From NCBI RefSeq assembly GCF_004153685.1, contig NZ_SDQD01000001.1:310001-374000 (forward strand): a stretch of DNA of 64,000 nt, written 5' to 3'. This DNA is from Pollutimonas harenae (GTDB lineage: Bacteria; Pseudomonadota; Gammaproteobacteria; Burkholderiales; Burkholderiaceae_B). Under the pieces are notes generated by a model. That model was not told the DNA's origin. It saw nothing but the letters and a program-made list of their open reading frames with translations, and did not search any database. Below are positions 36,102 through 45,855 of the stretch, piece after piece. Numbering within the stretch: the first letter of the stretch is position 1; every line of letters begins with the position of its first letter. A program made the position numbers and the translations under genes.

Positions 36102-36836
36102 ATGAACAGACTTAATGGAAAGACCGCAGTGATCACCGGCGGCGCTACCGGCATCGGCCACGCTGCAGCAAAGCGCTTCATCGAGGAAGGCGCCTTCGTC
36201 TTCATCTTCGGCCGCCGACAGGAAGCACTCGATGCGGCTGTGGCTGACCTCGGACCCAATGCACGCGCCGTAAAAGGCTCGGTCTCCAATCAAGCCGACC
36301 TCGACCAACTCTACGCGGCGGTTAAAGCCGAGCGCGGGACGCTCGATATCGTCTTCGCCAATGCCGGGGCGGGAAGCCAGCTCCCCCTCGGTCAGATCAC
36401 CGCCGAACACATTGACGAGACCTTCGACACCAATGTGAAAGGCACGATCTTCACGGTCCAAAAGGCACTGCCGCTGATGGGACACGGCGGTTCGATCATC
36501 CTGACCGGTTCAAGTGCCGGCACCACGGGCGCACCAGCGTTCAGCGCCTACGGCGCGAGCAAGGCAGCAGTGCGCAACCTCGCCAAGACCTGGGCCGAAG
36601 ACCTGAAGGGCACTGGCATACGCGTAAACGTGTTATCGCCGGGCCCAACTGCTACCGACCTCGCGAAAGCGGCACTAGGCGAAGAAGGCGTGAAGGCCTT
36701 CGCCTCGATGAATCCGCTACAACGTATGGCCGAACCGTCCGAGCTCGGGGCGGCCGCCGCCTTTCTCGCATCGCAGGACAGCAGCTTCATGACCGCCAGC
36801 GAGCTCGCTGTTGATGGCGGCCTGGCACAAATCTGA
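36102..36836 (+). CDS. Short-chain dehydrogenase/reductase
   Basis: A 244-residue classical SDR. The cofactor loop is TGGATGIGHAAAKRF, NAGAGS near 87, catalytic Ser in ILTGSSAGT and Y-x3-K in SAYGASKAAV, then LSPGPTATD. FGRRQEAL after the second strand favours NADP. AAAGGA precedes the ATG. Substrate unknown; likely co-regulated with the RutE-like and F420-reductase-like genes. Confidence 0.93.
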   Translation: MNRLNGKTAVITGGATGIGHAAAKRFIEEGAFVFIFGRRQEALDAAVADLGPNARAVKGSVSNQADLDQLYAAVKAERGTLDIVFANAGAGSQLPLGQITAEHIDETFDTNVKGTIFTVQKALPLMGHGGSIILTGSSAGTTGAPAFSAYGASKAAVRNLAKTWAEDLKGTGIRVNVLSPGPTATDLAKAALGEEGVKAFASMNPLQRMAEPSELGAAAAFLASQDSSFMTASELAVDGGLAQI

Positions 36837-36904
36837 CGCACTGTGCCCTACGGACTCCATTCGATACCTGGAACCCGCAGGGCATCTAAATCAAAGGAAA
36901 ACAT

Positions 36905-37504
36905 ATGAACTACGCAATTATCGGCTTTGGCGCGATTGGCCAGGCTCTTGCCAAGGCATTTGCCCGAAGCGACATCGAAGTATCCGTTGCAACAACTCGT
37001 GACCCGGAAAGCTTTGCATCCGATGCTGCCGCAATCGGACCCAAGGTCACCCCCAAAACGCTGGCGGAGGCTGTCAAGGCGGATATTATCTTTTTGGCCG
37101 TCCGGTTTGAGTCGCACCGGGATGTCGCCAAGGCATTGCAGGCCTGGACGGGAAAGACCATTGTTGACGTGACCAATGCTTATGGCGTGCCACCTGAGGA
37201 GCTGGGAGGGCAGCCCTCTTCCAAGGCCGTCGCGCAAGCCTTCACTGGTGCGCAACTGGTGAAAGGCTTCAACCATCTGGGTGCAGCCGCCCTTGGCCAG
37301 GATCCCGCCGTACAGGGTGGCCGTAGAGTCGTGTTCCTGACGAGCGACGATGACGATGCAGCAACGGAGATTGGCGCGCTTGCGGAAAGCCTGGGTTTCG
37401 CACCCATCAAGCTTGGTGGACTTTCAGAAGGTGGGCTGCTTGTGCAAGCACGTGGAAACAGTTGGGGCAAACTGATCTTTAAGGATCTGGTCAAGTTCGA
37501 TTGA
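36905..37504 (+). CDS. NADPH-dependent F420 reductase-like protein
   Basis: A 199-residue Rossmann protein of the F420_oxidored/NADP-oxidoreductase family: YAIIGFGAIGQALAKAFARS for NAD(P) binding, FLAVRFESHRDVA, VDVTNAYG and VKGFNHLGAAAL. AAAGGA lies eight bases upstream of the ATG. In non-F420 bacteria such proteins probably act on other cofactors or substrates. Last gene of the apparent lysR-controlled group. Confidence 0.82.
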   Translation: MNYAIIGFGAIGQALAKAFARSDIEVSVATTRDPESFASDAAAIGPKVTPKTLAEAVKADIIFLAVRFESHRDVAKALQAWTGKTIVDVTNAYGVPPEELGGQPSSKAVAQAFTGAQLVKGFNHLGAAALGQDPAVQGGRRVVFLTSDDDDAATEIGALAESLGFAPIKLGGLSEGGLLVQARGNSWGKLIFKDLVKFD

Positions 37505-37783
37505 TGCACTACAACGGCGTTGACACCTGCCGGACGAATCGCAACTCCGGCTTGCCAAAATATGTTGCCCAATCTGACCTGATCGGTGTTCGTGGTGGCC
37601 TATTATTCGGCGGTTAAGTCGTCATTTATGCATTTCTATCTCAACAACACGATTGAGGAGATTTTTTAAAAACGAGTGCCGCCGGTCGAGTTACAGGCCA
37701 TACAAGCAAACAAGGTTCGCTGCATAGAATGTTGAGTATGATGCGGTAACTATTTTTTGTATCGAACGTAAAGGCAAGTAGAT

Positions 37784-39007
37784 ATGAGCTCATTCGGCTC
37801 CCCAAATCAGTCTGCAGAAGCGGCTAGCGCCGGGCAGGTGTTTCTCATTTTTCTTCGGCTTGGGCTTACATCATTTGGCGGGCCTGTTGCACATCTGGGC
37901 TACTTTCGAGAAGAATTTGTCAGCCGACGCCGCTGGCTCAGTGACCACAGCTATACAGATCTGGTCGCACTTTGCCAATTTTTACCCGGCCCGGCCAGTA
38001 GCCAGGTCGGTTTGGCGTTGGGATTATCGCGCGCGGGATATACCGGCGCACTCGCGGCCTGGCTAGGCTTCACACTTCCTTCGGCGATCGTACTCATTCT
38101 TTTCGCACTCGGTATTTCAGCTTGGGGCGAAGCCGTTCCTAACGGAATACTGCAGGGTTTAAAGATTGCAGCCGTGGCCGTCGTGGCGCAAGCGGTATGG
38201 GGAATGGCGCGCAGCCTGTGCATTGGGATCCCGCGAGTCACCATAATGGCTATCGTGTCTTGCATTGTCTTGGCATGGCCTGGTGTATCAAGCCAAGTGG
38301 GCGTGATTATTGCAGCAGGCTTTATCGGCTTATTTCTATTCAAACCGAATGAAGATCTTGTGCATGAGTCGCTGGATATTTCGGTAAACCGACGAACCGG
38401 CGCTCTGTTTCTAGCGAGTTGCGTAGTGTTGTTGCTCGTGCTGCCTTTACTTGTTCATATCTGGCCAAGCCAGGCTTTGTCTATGTTTGACGTGTTTTAT
38501 CGGGCGGGATCCCTGGTTTTTGGTGGCGGGCATGTCATCTTGCCATTATTGCAAACCGAGGTCGTACCCAACGGCTGGGTCGCGAATGAAACCTTTCTGG
38601 CAGGCTATGGCGCCGCTCAGGCCGTGCCGGGTCCGCTGTTCACGTTTGCAGCCTTTTTGGGTGCTTCAATGACGCTGCCACCGAATGGGTGGCTGGGCGG
38701 CCTGCTTTGCCTGGCTGCCATCTTTGTACCTTCTTTTCTGATCGTGGCAGGCGCCTTGCCGTTTTGGGAACAATTGCGCAGCAATCGACGTATGCGTGCC
38801 GCGCTAAGCGGCATCAACGCGGCCGTCGTGGGCCTGTTGCTGGCTGCGCTTTATGATCCGGTCTGGACTAGCGCGATCCATCGTCCCACTGACTTTGGGC
38901 TGGCGCTGATGGCTTTCGTTGCCTTGATGTTCTGGCGTCTTCCGCCCTGGTTGGTCGTGCTGGCATGCGGTCTGGGTGGATGGTTGCTCAGCGTAAGTTG
39001 GGTGTAG
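37784..39007 (+). CDS. chrA: Chromate efflux transporter ChrA
   Basis: A 407-residue CHR-family protein with two homologous halves. The N-terminal half has FLRLGLTSFGGPVAHLGYFR and LCQFLPGPASSQVGLALG; the C-terminal half has FYRAGSLVFGGGHVILPLLQ and GYGAAQAVPGPLFTFAAFLG. About ten to twelve membrane segments. It exports chromate. It stands alone, without chrB, between the redox genes and the second ars cluster, adding a metal-resistance trait. Confidence 0.95.
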   Translation: MSSFGSPNQSAEAASAGQVFLIFLRLGLTSFGGPVAHLGYFREEFVSRRRWLSDHSYTDLVALCQFLPGPASSQVGLALGLSRAGYTGALAAWLGFTLPSAIVLILFALGISAWGEAVPNGILQGLKIAAVAVVAQAVWGMARSLCIGIPRVTIMAIVSCIVLAWPGVSSQVGVIIAAGFIGLFLFKPNEDLVHESLDISVNRRTGALFLASCVVLLLVLPLLVHIWPSQALSMFDVFYRAGSLVFGGGHVILPLLQTEVVPNGWVANETFLAGYGAAQAVPGPLFTFAAFLGASMTLPPNGWLGGLLCLAAIFVPSFLIVAGALPFWEQLRSNRRMRAALSGINAAVVGLLLAALYDPVWTSAIHRPTDFGLALMAFVALMFWRLPPWLVVLACGLGGWLLSVSWV

Positions 39008-39030
39008 ATAAAAACGTTCATCTTCTCCAG

Positions 39031-39789
39031 TTAGCTTTCCGTCGTGTCAGCCTCTTGTTCCATGGCACGTTCTGCCAGGCGGGCGACCTCGGCAGCCACC
39101 CCCTTGCGTTCGCTATACCGGTCCGTTAAGTAGTCGCTGCGATCCCGAACCAACAAGGTGAACTTCATAAGCTCTTCCATCACGTCCACGACACGGTCGT
39201 AATACGACGAGGGCTTCATACGCCCACTCTCGTCGAATTCCTGATAGGCCTTGGCAACCGATGACTGGTTAGGGATGGTCACCATCCGCATCCAGCGTCC
39301 CAATACTCGCAGCGCATTGACAGCGTTGAAAGACTGGGATCCACCACTGACTTGCATGACAGCCAGCGTGCGGCCTTGCGTAGGGCGCACGCTACCCACC
39401 TCCAGGGGAAGCCAGTCAATTTGGCTCTTGAACACACCCGTTAAGGTGCCGTGGCGTTCAGGGCTGCACCACACCTGTCCTTCCGACCAATTTGATAGCG
39501 CCCTGAGTTCCACAACCTTAGGATGATCTGCCGGTACGCTATCGGGCAGCGGTAGGCCATGCGGATCAAAAATTCGTGTTTCCGCACCCAGGCGGTTCAA
39601 GATACGTGCCGCTTCTTCCGTGAGCAGTCGACTGTACGAACGTTCGCGCAGCGAGCCATAGAGCAAAAGAATGCGGGGCGGGTGCATTGTCCCATTCTGC
39701 AAGGAAAGCTTGTGATGATTGGGGGTGTCCAATACGGACTCGTCAACTATCGGCAAGCTCAAGTCGGTGGGTGCAAAGTAGGTAGTCAT
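39031..39789 (-). CDS. arsH: ArsH (copy 2)
   Basis: A 252-residue paralogue of the arsH at 12720-13478. Residues beyond about 40 differ at only a dozen or so positions, while the first 40 have diverged ([18 protein letters not shown]). Same FMN loop and SPERHG motif. I choose the ATG at 39789 (GGAA upstream) by analogy with copy 1; in-frame ATGs at 39795 and 39825 exist. Divergent from arsR and presumably repressed by it. Confidence 0.95.
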   Translation of the reverse strand: MTTYFAPTDLSLPIVDESVLDTPNHHKLSLQNGTMHPPRILLLYGSLRERSYSRLLTEEAARILNRLGAETRIFDPHGLPLPDSVPADHPKVVELRALSNWSEGQVWCSPERHGTLTGVFKSQIDWLPLEVGSVRPTQGRTLAVMQVSGGSQSFNAVNALRVLGRWMRMVTIPNQSSVAKAYQEFDESGRMKPSSYYDRVVDVMEELMKFTLLVRDRSDYLTDRYSERKGVAAEVARLAERAMEQEADTTES

Positions 39790-39919
39790 CAGCATTTCCA
39801 AATGAGCAGAAATAAAGTTCAGCAAGTCACGTGAACGTACCGGCTTAGGCTAGCGCATCGAGCCGTCGCGCTTATTTATGACACGTCACATCGTTGAAGT
39901 AGCATTAGTTTAACATTTC

Positions 39920-39932
39920 AATTATTATAGTT
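39920..39932. promoter_or_regulatory. Candidate ArsR operator, copy 2
   Basis: AATTATTATAGTT immediately before the arsR start codon, corresponding to the perfect dyad at 14090-14102 with changes at two positions. The 24 bases upstream (39901 onward) are the same in both loci. TATAGT at 39926-39931 could be a -10 box, which would leave almost no leader on the arsR mRNA. Confidence 0.45.
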
Positions 39933-39934
39933 AT

Positions 39935-40276
39935 ATGGAAATGAAACTTGCCGTTAAAGCGCTTGCTGCCATCGCTCACGAATCCCGCCTGACTGCCTAT
40001 CGCACGCTTATGCAGGCCGGACCGGCGGGGCTACCGGCTGGTCAACTGGCTGAAATGATAGGCCTCGCACCATCATCGCTGTCCTTTCACCTGAAAGAAC
40101 TCGTGAATGCCAATCTGTTAAGCGCTCGCCAAGATGGGCGATTTGTTTTTTATTCAGTCAAATACGACTCGATGAACAGTCTGTTGGCGTACTTGACCGA
40201 AAACTGCTGTGGTGGGAATCCATGCCTTCCCGTTCGTAACGATGTATGCGCCGATGCCCAGGACGCAACCCAATGA
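39935..40276 (+). CDS. arsR: Arsenic-responsive repressor ArsR
   Basis: A 113-residue ArsR/SmtB repressor. Winged HTH: PAGQLAEMIGLAPSSLSFHL, then HFLK-like KELVNANLLSARQDGRFVFY. The inducer site is not in the alpha-3 helix (no CVC there) but in the C-terminal tail: C91, C92 and C97 in ENCCGGNPC, similar to the Cys triad of Acidithiobacillus ferrooxidans ArsR. The ATG at 39941 is an alternative start. It heads arsR-arsC-arsC-arsB and is divergent from arsH copy 2; a truncated copy of it lies at 14105. Confidence 0.95.
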   Translation: MEMKLAVKALAAIAHESRLTAYRTLMQAGPAGLPAGQLAEMIGLAPSSLSFHLKELVNANLLSARQDGRFVFYSVKYDSMNSLLAYLTENCCGGNPCLPVRNDVCADAQDATQ

Positions 40277-40339
40277 ATATCGCCGCCGGCTCCTTGAAGC
40301 CAGCGGATTACTTAATCCAATCGTGGAAGCCCTACTATC

Positions 40340-40855
40340 ATGTCCGATAAAGTCTATAACACTCTATTTCTGTGTACGGGCAATTCCGCGCGCAGCATCA
40401 TGGCCGAAGCGTTACTCAATTCTTTCAGCCAGGATCGTTTTAAGGCGTACAGCGCGGGCAGTCATCCCGGGGCCCACGTCAATCCCCTTACGATTGAAAT
40501 CCTTCAGGCGGCTCGTTTACCGATTGATGAGTTACGCAGCAAAAGCTGGGATGAGTTCGCTCGTCCAGGTGCCCCACAGCTGGATTTTGTGATTACGCTC
40601 TGTGATAGTGCAGCTGGCGAGCAATGTCCCTTATGGCCCGGTCAACCTATTACCGCGCATTGGGGTTTTGAGGATCCATCGGCTTTTGAAGGCACCGATC
40701 AAGAAAAGCGTGCGCACTTCGACAAGATTTTTCGTCAGATCGCCAATCGCATCAGAATCTTCAATAGCCTGCCATTGACCACGCTGGACCGTGTGGCCAT
40801 CAAGCGAGAACTCGATGCGCTGGGCAATCCGGCGACGCAAACGGTCGCCTCTTAA
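40340..40855 (+). CDS. arsC: Arsenate reductase, LMW-phosphatase type (first of two)
   Basis: A 171-residue low-molecular-weight-phosphatase-fold protein. The P-loop is C12-TGNSA-R18, and C88 and C96 (ITLCDSAAGEQCP) form the redox relay of thioredoxin-coupled ArsC. It reduces As(V) to As(III) for export by ArsB. Second gene of the ars operon. A tandem paralogue follows at 40933. Confidence 0.92.
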   Translation: MSDKVYNTLFLCTGNSARSIMAEALLNSFSQDRFKAYSAGSHPGAHVNPLTIEILQAARLPIDELRSKSWDEFARPGAPQLDFVITLCDSAAGEQCPLWPGQPITAHWGFEDPSAFEGTDQEKRAHFDKIFRQIANRIRIFNSLPLTTLDRVAIKRELDALGNPATQTVAS

Positions 40856-40932
40856 CGCCTTAAGTACCGAAGGGCTGTCAGCGCTAGCACCTTTCGTCAG
40901 CCCACCACCCCAATCTCTTTTGCACCGCATAT

Positions 40933-41412
40933 ATGAACGTCCTTTTTCTGTGCACGGGTAACTCGTGTCGCTCTATCCTGGCTGAAGCCACATTCAACCA
41001 CCTCGCCCCTACTGGCTGGAGCGCCATGAGCGCTGGCAGTCATCCTACAGGTCAGGTGCATCCCCGATCACTGGCACTGCTCGTACGCGAAGGCATTTCA
41101 GCAGAGGGCTACTCCAGCAAATCGTGGGATAACTTACCGCGCACGCCGGATGTCGTCGTGACCGTTTGCGCCAGTGCTGCAGGCGAAACCTGCCCTGCAT
41201 ACCTGGGGCAAGTTATTCGCACTCATTGGGGTGTTGACGATCCTGCCCACGCAACGGGCACCGACGAAGAAATCGATGCCGCATTCGAGCATGCATATCG
41301 CATTTTGCGCACCCGTATTGAAGCCTTCCTGGCGTTGCCGCTTGCTGAGCTGAAAAATGATCCGGCATGCTTAAAGACGGAACTGGATCACATTGGCGAC
41401 CTATTACCCTAA
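40933..41412 (+). CDS. arsC: Arsenate reductase, LMW-phosphatase type (second of two)
   Basis: A 159-residue paralogue of the preceding protein. P-loop C7-TGNSC-R13 has an extra cysteine at position 12; relay cysteines are C79 and C87 (VTVCASAAGETCP), followed by THWGVDDPA as in thioredoxin-linked ArsC. The pair differ clearly (roughly half of residues), so this is an old duplication or a separate acquisition rather than a recent tandem copy. In the ars operon before arsB. Confidence 0.92.
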   Translation: MNVLFLCTGNSCRSILAEATFNHLAPTGWSAMSAGSHPTGQVHPRSLALLVREGISAEGYSSKSWDNLPRTPDVVVTVCASAAGETCPAYLGQVIRTHWGVDDPAHATGTDEEIDAAFEHAYRILRTRIEAFLALPLAELKNDPACLKTELDHIGDLLP

Positions 41413-41505
41413 TGTGCATCGCCCACAAGCGTTGGTGAGTTGATTTTGTTATCTTCGGCGCCCTTCACAGGGGTGTCTTCCCGTTTGCCGTAAAGAGAGA
41501 TCCAC

Positions 41506-42789
41506 GTGCTTGCTGCACTATTAATTTTTATTGTCACCATCGTCCTGGTTATTTGGCAACCACGTGGTTTGAACATTGGCTGGAGCGCATCAATCGGCGC
41601 AGCACTTGCGCTGGCTTTCGGCGTAGTCAGCTTAAACGACATACCTGTAGTCTGGCAGATCGTCTGGAACGCCACGGCAACCTTCGTAGCCATCATCATA
41701 ATCAGCCTGCTTCTGGACGAGGCCGGTTTCTTCGAGTGGACAGCACTGCATGTTGCCAGATGGGGCGGCGGGAGCGGCCGCCGTTTATTCGCCTTGATCG
41801 TCTTGCTTGGGGCTGTGGTCTCTGCATTCTTTGCCAATGACGGCGCCGCCTTGATTCTGACGCCTATCGTGATGGCCATGCTTCTGGCATTGGGGTTCAG
41901 CCCCGCAGCCACGCTGGCTTTTGTGATGGCGGCAGGCTTTATTGCCGACACAGCCAGTCTGCCGCTCGTTGTATCCAACCTGGTCAACATCGTTTCCGCG
42001 GATTTTTTCGATATCAGTTTTGCACGCTATGCTGCGGTCATGGTTCCGGTCAACGTTGTATCCGTCGCAGCCACTTTGCTGGTTTTGTTGCTGTATTTTC
42101 GTCGCAGCATTCCTAATCACTACGATGACAGTCAGCTCAAGCAGCCCAAAGCAGCCATCCGCGACCTGGCCACTTTCCGTGCTGGATGGGTCGTACTGAT
42201 ACTGCTGCTGATCAGCTTTTTTACTTTGGAGGGCTTTGGTATTCCCGTGAGTGCCATCGCTGCCCTGGGGGCAATAGCCTTGCTTATTGTGGCCGGACGC
42301 GGGCATAAAATCAGCACCCGAAAAGTTGTACGGGAAGCACCCTGGCCCATCGTAGTTTTCTCGCTAGGCATGTATCTGGTGGTTTATGGCCTGCGCAATG
42401 CCGGACTAACTGAAATGATTGCTGGTCTGCTCGACTATTTGGCGAACCACGGTCTGTGGGCGGCCACCTTGGGCACTGGTGTATTGACTGCCCTGCTCTC
42501 GTCCATCATGAACAATATGCCTACCGTTCTGGTGGGTGCGCTGTCCATCGATGCCAGCCAGGCAACAGGCGTGGTCAAAGAAGCCATGATTTATGCCAAC
42601 GTCATCGGTAGCGACCTGGGGCCCAAGATCACCCCTATCGGCAGTTTGGCAACCCTGCTGTGGCTGCACGTTTTGGCACGCAAGGGCATGACCATTACGT
42701 GGGGCTATTACTTCAAGGTCGGTATCGTGCTGACCTTACCCGTATTGCTTGCCACCCTGGCGGCACTTGCCGTGCGCCTGGGCGGCTAA
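41506..42789 (+). CDS. arsB: Arsenite efflux membrane protein ArsB
   Basis: A 427-residue ArsB-type antiporter with about twelve hydrophobic segments. The characteristic [19 protein letters not shown] and [16 protein letters not shown] and [19 protein letters not shown] loops are intact. It exports As(III) and Sb(III), driven by proton motive force. The start is a GTG at 41506 with AGAGAGA upstream. No arsA ATPase gene follows. Last recognised gene of the arsR operon. Confidence 0.95.
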   Translation: MLAALLIFIVTIVLVIWQPRGLNIGWSASIGAALALAFGVVSLNDIPVVWQIVWNATATFVAIIIISLLLDEAGFFEWTALHVARWGGGSGRRLFALIVLLGAVVSAFFANDGAALILTPIVMAMLLALGFSPAATLAFVMAAGFIADTASLPLVVSNLVNIVSADFFDISFARYAAVMVPVNVVSVAATLLVLLLYFRRSIPNHYDDSQLKQPKAAIRDLATFRAGWVVLILLLISFFTLEGFGIPVSAIAALGAIALLIVAGRGHKISTRKVVREAPWPIVVFSLGMYLVVYGLRNAGLTEMIAGLLDYLANHGLWAATLGTGVLTALLSSIMNNMPTVLVGALSIDASQATGVVKEAMIYANVIGSDLGPKITPIGSLATLLWLHVLARKGMTITWGYYFKVGIVLTLPVLLATLAALAVRLGG

Positions 42790-42997
42790 TATCAATCCAG
42801 GTACGTCTGCTAAAATTTCGGGTCGCTGCATCCGCAATGGGTTTTGCGACGGCGATTTAACTGGACCCGGCCTTGCCGGGTGGCTCGGCCGGGCGCCTAT
42901 CCCCCGGACAACTCAAAGCGCATCACGGCACACGCCAAGGCCAATCACACCACCATTGGTGCGAAGCCTCGCTTGCTGACTTCAGGTTAGCCACACA
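42790..42997 (+). promoter_or_regulatory. GC-rich structured leader before the SulP gene
   Basis: Several hairpins in a row: ACCCGGC-CTT-GCCGGGT (42865-42881), CCGGG/CCCGG (42889-42893 with 42903-42907) and CACCA/TGGTG close to 42950-42960. The first could be the arsB terminator; the series as a whole could be a 5'-leader RNA of the SulP transporter. No known riboswitch was recognised. Confidence 0.35.
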
Positions 42998-44476
42998 ATG
43001 TCTTTTTTTTCCACGTTTCACCGCGAATGGATGGCCAGTCCTCGTGCCGACATTCTGGCGGGTATTGTTGTTGCCCTCGCCCTCATTCCCGAAGCCATAG
43101 GCTTTTCCATCATCGCTGGGGTCGACCCCAGAGTGGGGCTTTATGCGTCATTCTCCATTGCTGTGGTCATTTCTTTAGTCGGCGGCAGACCAGGGATGAT
43201 TTCGGCAGCGACGGCAGCCGTCGCCGTGCTGGTAGGGCCCTTAGTTAAAGAGCATGGCGTTGACTACCTTTTCGCAGCCACCATTCTGATGGGTGTATTC
43301 CAAGTCATTGCAGGGTTTCTTCGCCTCGATCTGCTGATGCAATACGTGTCCCGATCCGTCGTGACAGGATTCGTCAATGCGCTGGCGATTTTGATCTTCA
43401 TCGCCCAACTGCCCCAACTGACTAATGTGACGTGGGTAACCTACGCCATGGTCGCGGGTGGCCTGGCCATCATTTATTTGTTTCCCCGCTTGACCAGAGC
43501 CGTGCCTTCACCGCTCATCACCATTATCGTACTCACGGTTATCTCTATCTTTGGCGGTCTGAATGTCAACACCGTCGGCGACATGGGCAGACTTCCTTCG
43601 TCCTTGCCAGCATTTCTGATTCCGGACGTTCCATTAAACCTTGAAACCTTGCAGATTATTCTGCCATATTCTCTGGCCATGGCGGCCGTCGGCTTACTTG
43701 AATCGATGATGACCGCGCAAATTGTGGACGACTTGACGGACACACCCAGCGACAAACGGCGTGAATGCAAAGGCCAGGGCATTGCTAACTTCGTCACCGG
43801 ATTTCTGGGTGGGATGGGTGGCTGCGCCATGATTGGCCAGTCCGTCATCAACGTGAAGTCAGGTGGCTCAACGCGGCTTTCCACGTTTGTCGCTGGGGCA
43901 TTCCTGCTTTTCCTGATCGTCGTTCTGGGGCCGCTGGTGGCAAGAATCCCAATGCCCGCACTGGTGGCTGTCATGATCATGGTTTCCATCGGTACCTTTA
44001 GCTGGGGATCCATCCGTGACCTGCGTTCACACCCATGGCAATCATCGGTGGTCATGGTGACAACAGTCGTGGTTGTAGTGTGGACGCATGACCTTGCCCA
44101 GGGTGTGATGGCAGGCGTCCTGCTGAGTGGCGTATTCTTTGCCGGTAAAGTGAAGCGGCTGTTTGCGGTGACTTCACGGCTGTCACAGGATGGCCTGACC
44201 CGCACTTATTATTATGCAGGGCAAGTATTTTTTGCCTCCACAGAACGGTTTGCCGAAGCGATTGATTTCAAAGAGACTCTTGACCACGTTGTGCTGGACG
44301 TCTCGGCCGCGCACTTCTGGGATATTTCTGCCGTCGGCGCGCTCGACAAGGTGGTCATCAAGTTGCGACGCGAAGGCACGTCCGTAGAGGTGGCTGGGCT
44401 CAACGAGGCCAGTGCCACCATGATTGGACGATTTGCCGTCCATGACAAAACAGGCGCTGATTCAGCCGGCTGCTAA
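42998..44476 (+). CDS. SulP-family anion transporter with STAS domain
   Basis: A 492-residue SLC26/SulP protein. Membrane domain about 1-390 with [20 protein letters not shown] at the start, [11 protein letters not shown], and [19 protein letters not shown] cytoplasmic STAS domain at about 405-480 contains [20 protein letters not shown]. Such proteins move sulfate, bicarbonate or other anions. It follows arsB on the same strand with about 210 bases between; whether it belongs to arsenic resistance is unknown. Confidence 0.92.
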   Translation: MSFFSTFHREWMASPRADILAGIVVALALIPEAIGFSIIAGVDPRVGLYASFSIAVVISLVGGRPGMISAATAAVAVLVGPLVKEHGVDYLFAATILMGVFQVIAGFLRLDLLMQYVSRSVVTGFVNALAILIFIAQLPQLTNVTWVTYAMVAGGLAIIYLFPRLTRAVPSPLITIIVLTVISIFGGLNVNTVGDMGRLPSSLPAFLIPDVPLNLETLQIILPYSLAMAAVGLLESMMTAQIVDDLTDTPSDKRRECKGQGIANFVTGFLGGMGGCAMIGQSVINVKSGGSTRLSTFVAGAFLLFLIVVLGPLVARIPMPALVAVMIMVSIGTFSWGSIRDLRSHPWQSSVVMVTTVVVVVWTHDLAQGVMAGVLLSGVFFAGKVKRLFAVTSRLSQDGLTRTYYYAGQVFFASTERFAEAIDFKETLDHVVLDVSAAHFWDISAVGALDKVVIKLRREGTSVEVAGLNEASATMIGRFAVHDKTGADSAGC

Positions 44477-44585
44477 GGGGGAATATTACGGCTGCCATGA
44501 TACGGACCGTTGGCAATGCTATATTGGGCAATCCATCAGCAGATCGCCTCGCGTTACCCACATATAGAACGTAAATTCATGGAAA

Positions 44586-45344
44586 TTGCCATTGTTTAGC
44601 GACTTGATCGACGATTTTGATAATTATTCACCTGGGCCAGATAAGTTTCTGGATGTACCTTTCGTGCCTACTGATGACCCAGTGATTGAGGCTATGCTGA
44701 ACCTGGCCGAGCTAAGAGCGGACGACGTTCTTTATGACCTGGGCTCGGGCGATGGCCGCATTGTCGTGGCCGCCGCCAGAGACTACAACGCCAGCAGCGT
44801 TGGCATAGAAATAGATACGGTACGTATTGCCGACGCCATGGAGTACGCCGGAAACTCCCGTGTCGAATTCATGGTCGATTTCATTGAAGAAGATATCTTC
44901 ACCGCCGACATCAGCGCAGCAACTGTTGTTACGCTCTACCTGCTGGATACTGTAAATGTCAGGTTGCGGCCACGACTGCTCAGTGAGCTTCGTCCGGGTA
45001 CGCGCATCATTTCACAGCTTTTCGACATGGGTGACTGGATAGCCGATGAGCAGCTTCAGTTAAACGGCATCAATATTTACAAATGGATTGTGCCGGCTCA
45101 GGTCGAAGGCGCTTGGGAGTGGAAGGGCCTCGACGGCACCTTGTATCAGGTTGAGCTACAACAGAAATACCAGGCAGTTACCGGAAGCGCCTGGATGGCG
45201 GACGATGCAGTGCGTCTCGAAAGTGCATCGCTGTGCGGGTGCACCGTAGAGCTCAATATTCAGGAAAACGACGCTGCTCCGCTACGGAATTTCACACTGG
45301 AATTTGCAGACGGCGAATTGCAGTCCATTCTTGAAGAGGTTTAA
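44586..45344 (+). CDS. Class I SAM-dependent methyltransferase
   Basis: A 252-residue protein. VLYDLGSGDGRIVVAAAR is motif I, GIEID the second-strand acidic residue, and VTLYLLDTVNVRLRPRLLSE follows. A C-terminal strand-rich part (about 160-252) is unusual. No ATG is available in this frame; a TTG at 44586 or 44592 is likely, and an ATG at 44580 is out of frame. Some ars clusters carry ArsM, but the three ArsM cysteines are absent here, so an arsenic role is unlikely. Confidence 0.75.
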   Translation: MPLFSDLIDDFDNYSPGPDKFLDVPFVPTDDPVIEAMLNLAELRADDVLYDLGSGDGRIVVAAARDYNASSVGIEIDTVRIADAMEYAGNSRVEFMVDFIEEDIFTADISAATVVTLYLLDTVNVRLRPRLLSELRPGTRIISQLFDMGDWIADEQLQLNGINIYKWIVPAQVEGAWEWKGLDGTLYQVELQQKYQAVTGSAWMADDAVRLESASLCGCTVELNIQENDAAPLRNFTLEFADGELQSILEEV

Positions 45345-45407
45345 CCATGCCAATAGGTCGCTTTACGACCTCAGCGCAGGGTAAGTTATATAAACATAGG
45401 ATTCATG

Positions 45408-45749
45408 ATGAGTAATTTACCAGCTTGTCCGTCGTGCCAATCGGAATACACCTACAACGATGGGGATCTTCTGATCTGCCCCGAATGTGCCCATGAATGG
45501 CTGGAGCAAGACAACGCATCTGCTGAAAATGAAGAGAAAATCTACCGCGATGCCTTTGGGAATGTCCTGCAGGACGGCGACACCGTCACCGTGATCAAGG
45601 ATCTGAAGCTCAAGGGCTCAGGGGGAACCGTCAAGATGGGTACTCGGGTCAAGAACATCCGTCTTGTCGACAGCGACCACGATATAGACTGCAAGATCGA
45701 GGGATTCGGCTCCATGAGCCTTAAAACAGAATTCGTCAAAAAGGTTTAG
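45408..45749 (+). CDS. Zinc-ribbon protein YjdM/PhnA
   Basis: A 113-residue protein: zinc ribbon C7-x2-C10 and C24-x2-C27, then the conserved [20 protein letters not shown] and [20 protein letters not shown] of the PhnA (YjdM) family. Despite the name it is not part of phosphonate degradation; function unknown. The ATG at 45408 (second of two adjacent ATGs) is better spaced from AGGA. Confidence 0.93.
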   Translation: MSNLPACPSCQSEYTYNDGDLLICPECAHEWLEQDNASAENEEKIYRDAFGNVLQDGDTVTVIKDLKLKGSGGTVKMGTRVKNIRLVDSDHDIDCKIEGFGSMSLKTEFVKKV

Positions 45750-45751
45750 AT

Positions 45752-45813
45752 GCGGGTTCGGCGGTGGCTCTAACGGGTTTAACTACGCCGTTACATAAAC
45801 CGCCGGAACCCGC
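45752..45813. repeat. Nested inverted repeat, probable bidirectional terminator
   Basis: GCGGGTTCGGCGGT (45752-45765) pairs with ACCGCCGGAACCCGC (45799-45813) with one bulged base; inside it AACGG (45772-45776) pairs with CCGTT (45788-45792). It lies between the convergent PhnA and CigR-like genes and could end transcription from both sides. Confidence 0.6.
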
Positions 45814-45855
45814 GGCTCATCCTGGTCTGCTTTCAAGCAAACTTGCCTTCGTCAG

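Noticed and set aside
44586-45344. Methyltransferase as an ArsM arsenite methylase
   Set aside because: The conserved ArsM cysteines are missing and the C-terminal part differs, despite the nearby ars genes.
45355-45371. AGGTCG/CGACCT hairpin as terminator of the methyltransferase gene
   Set aside because: Only 6 bp, no T-run, and very near the next gene; not enough to call.
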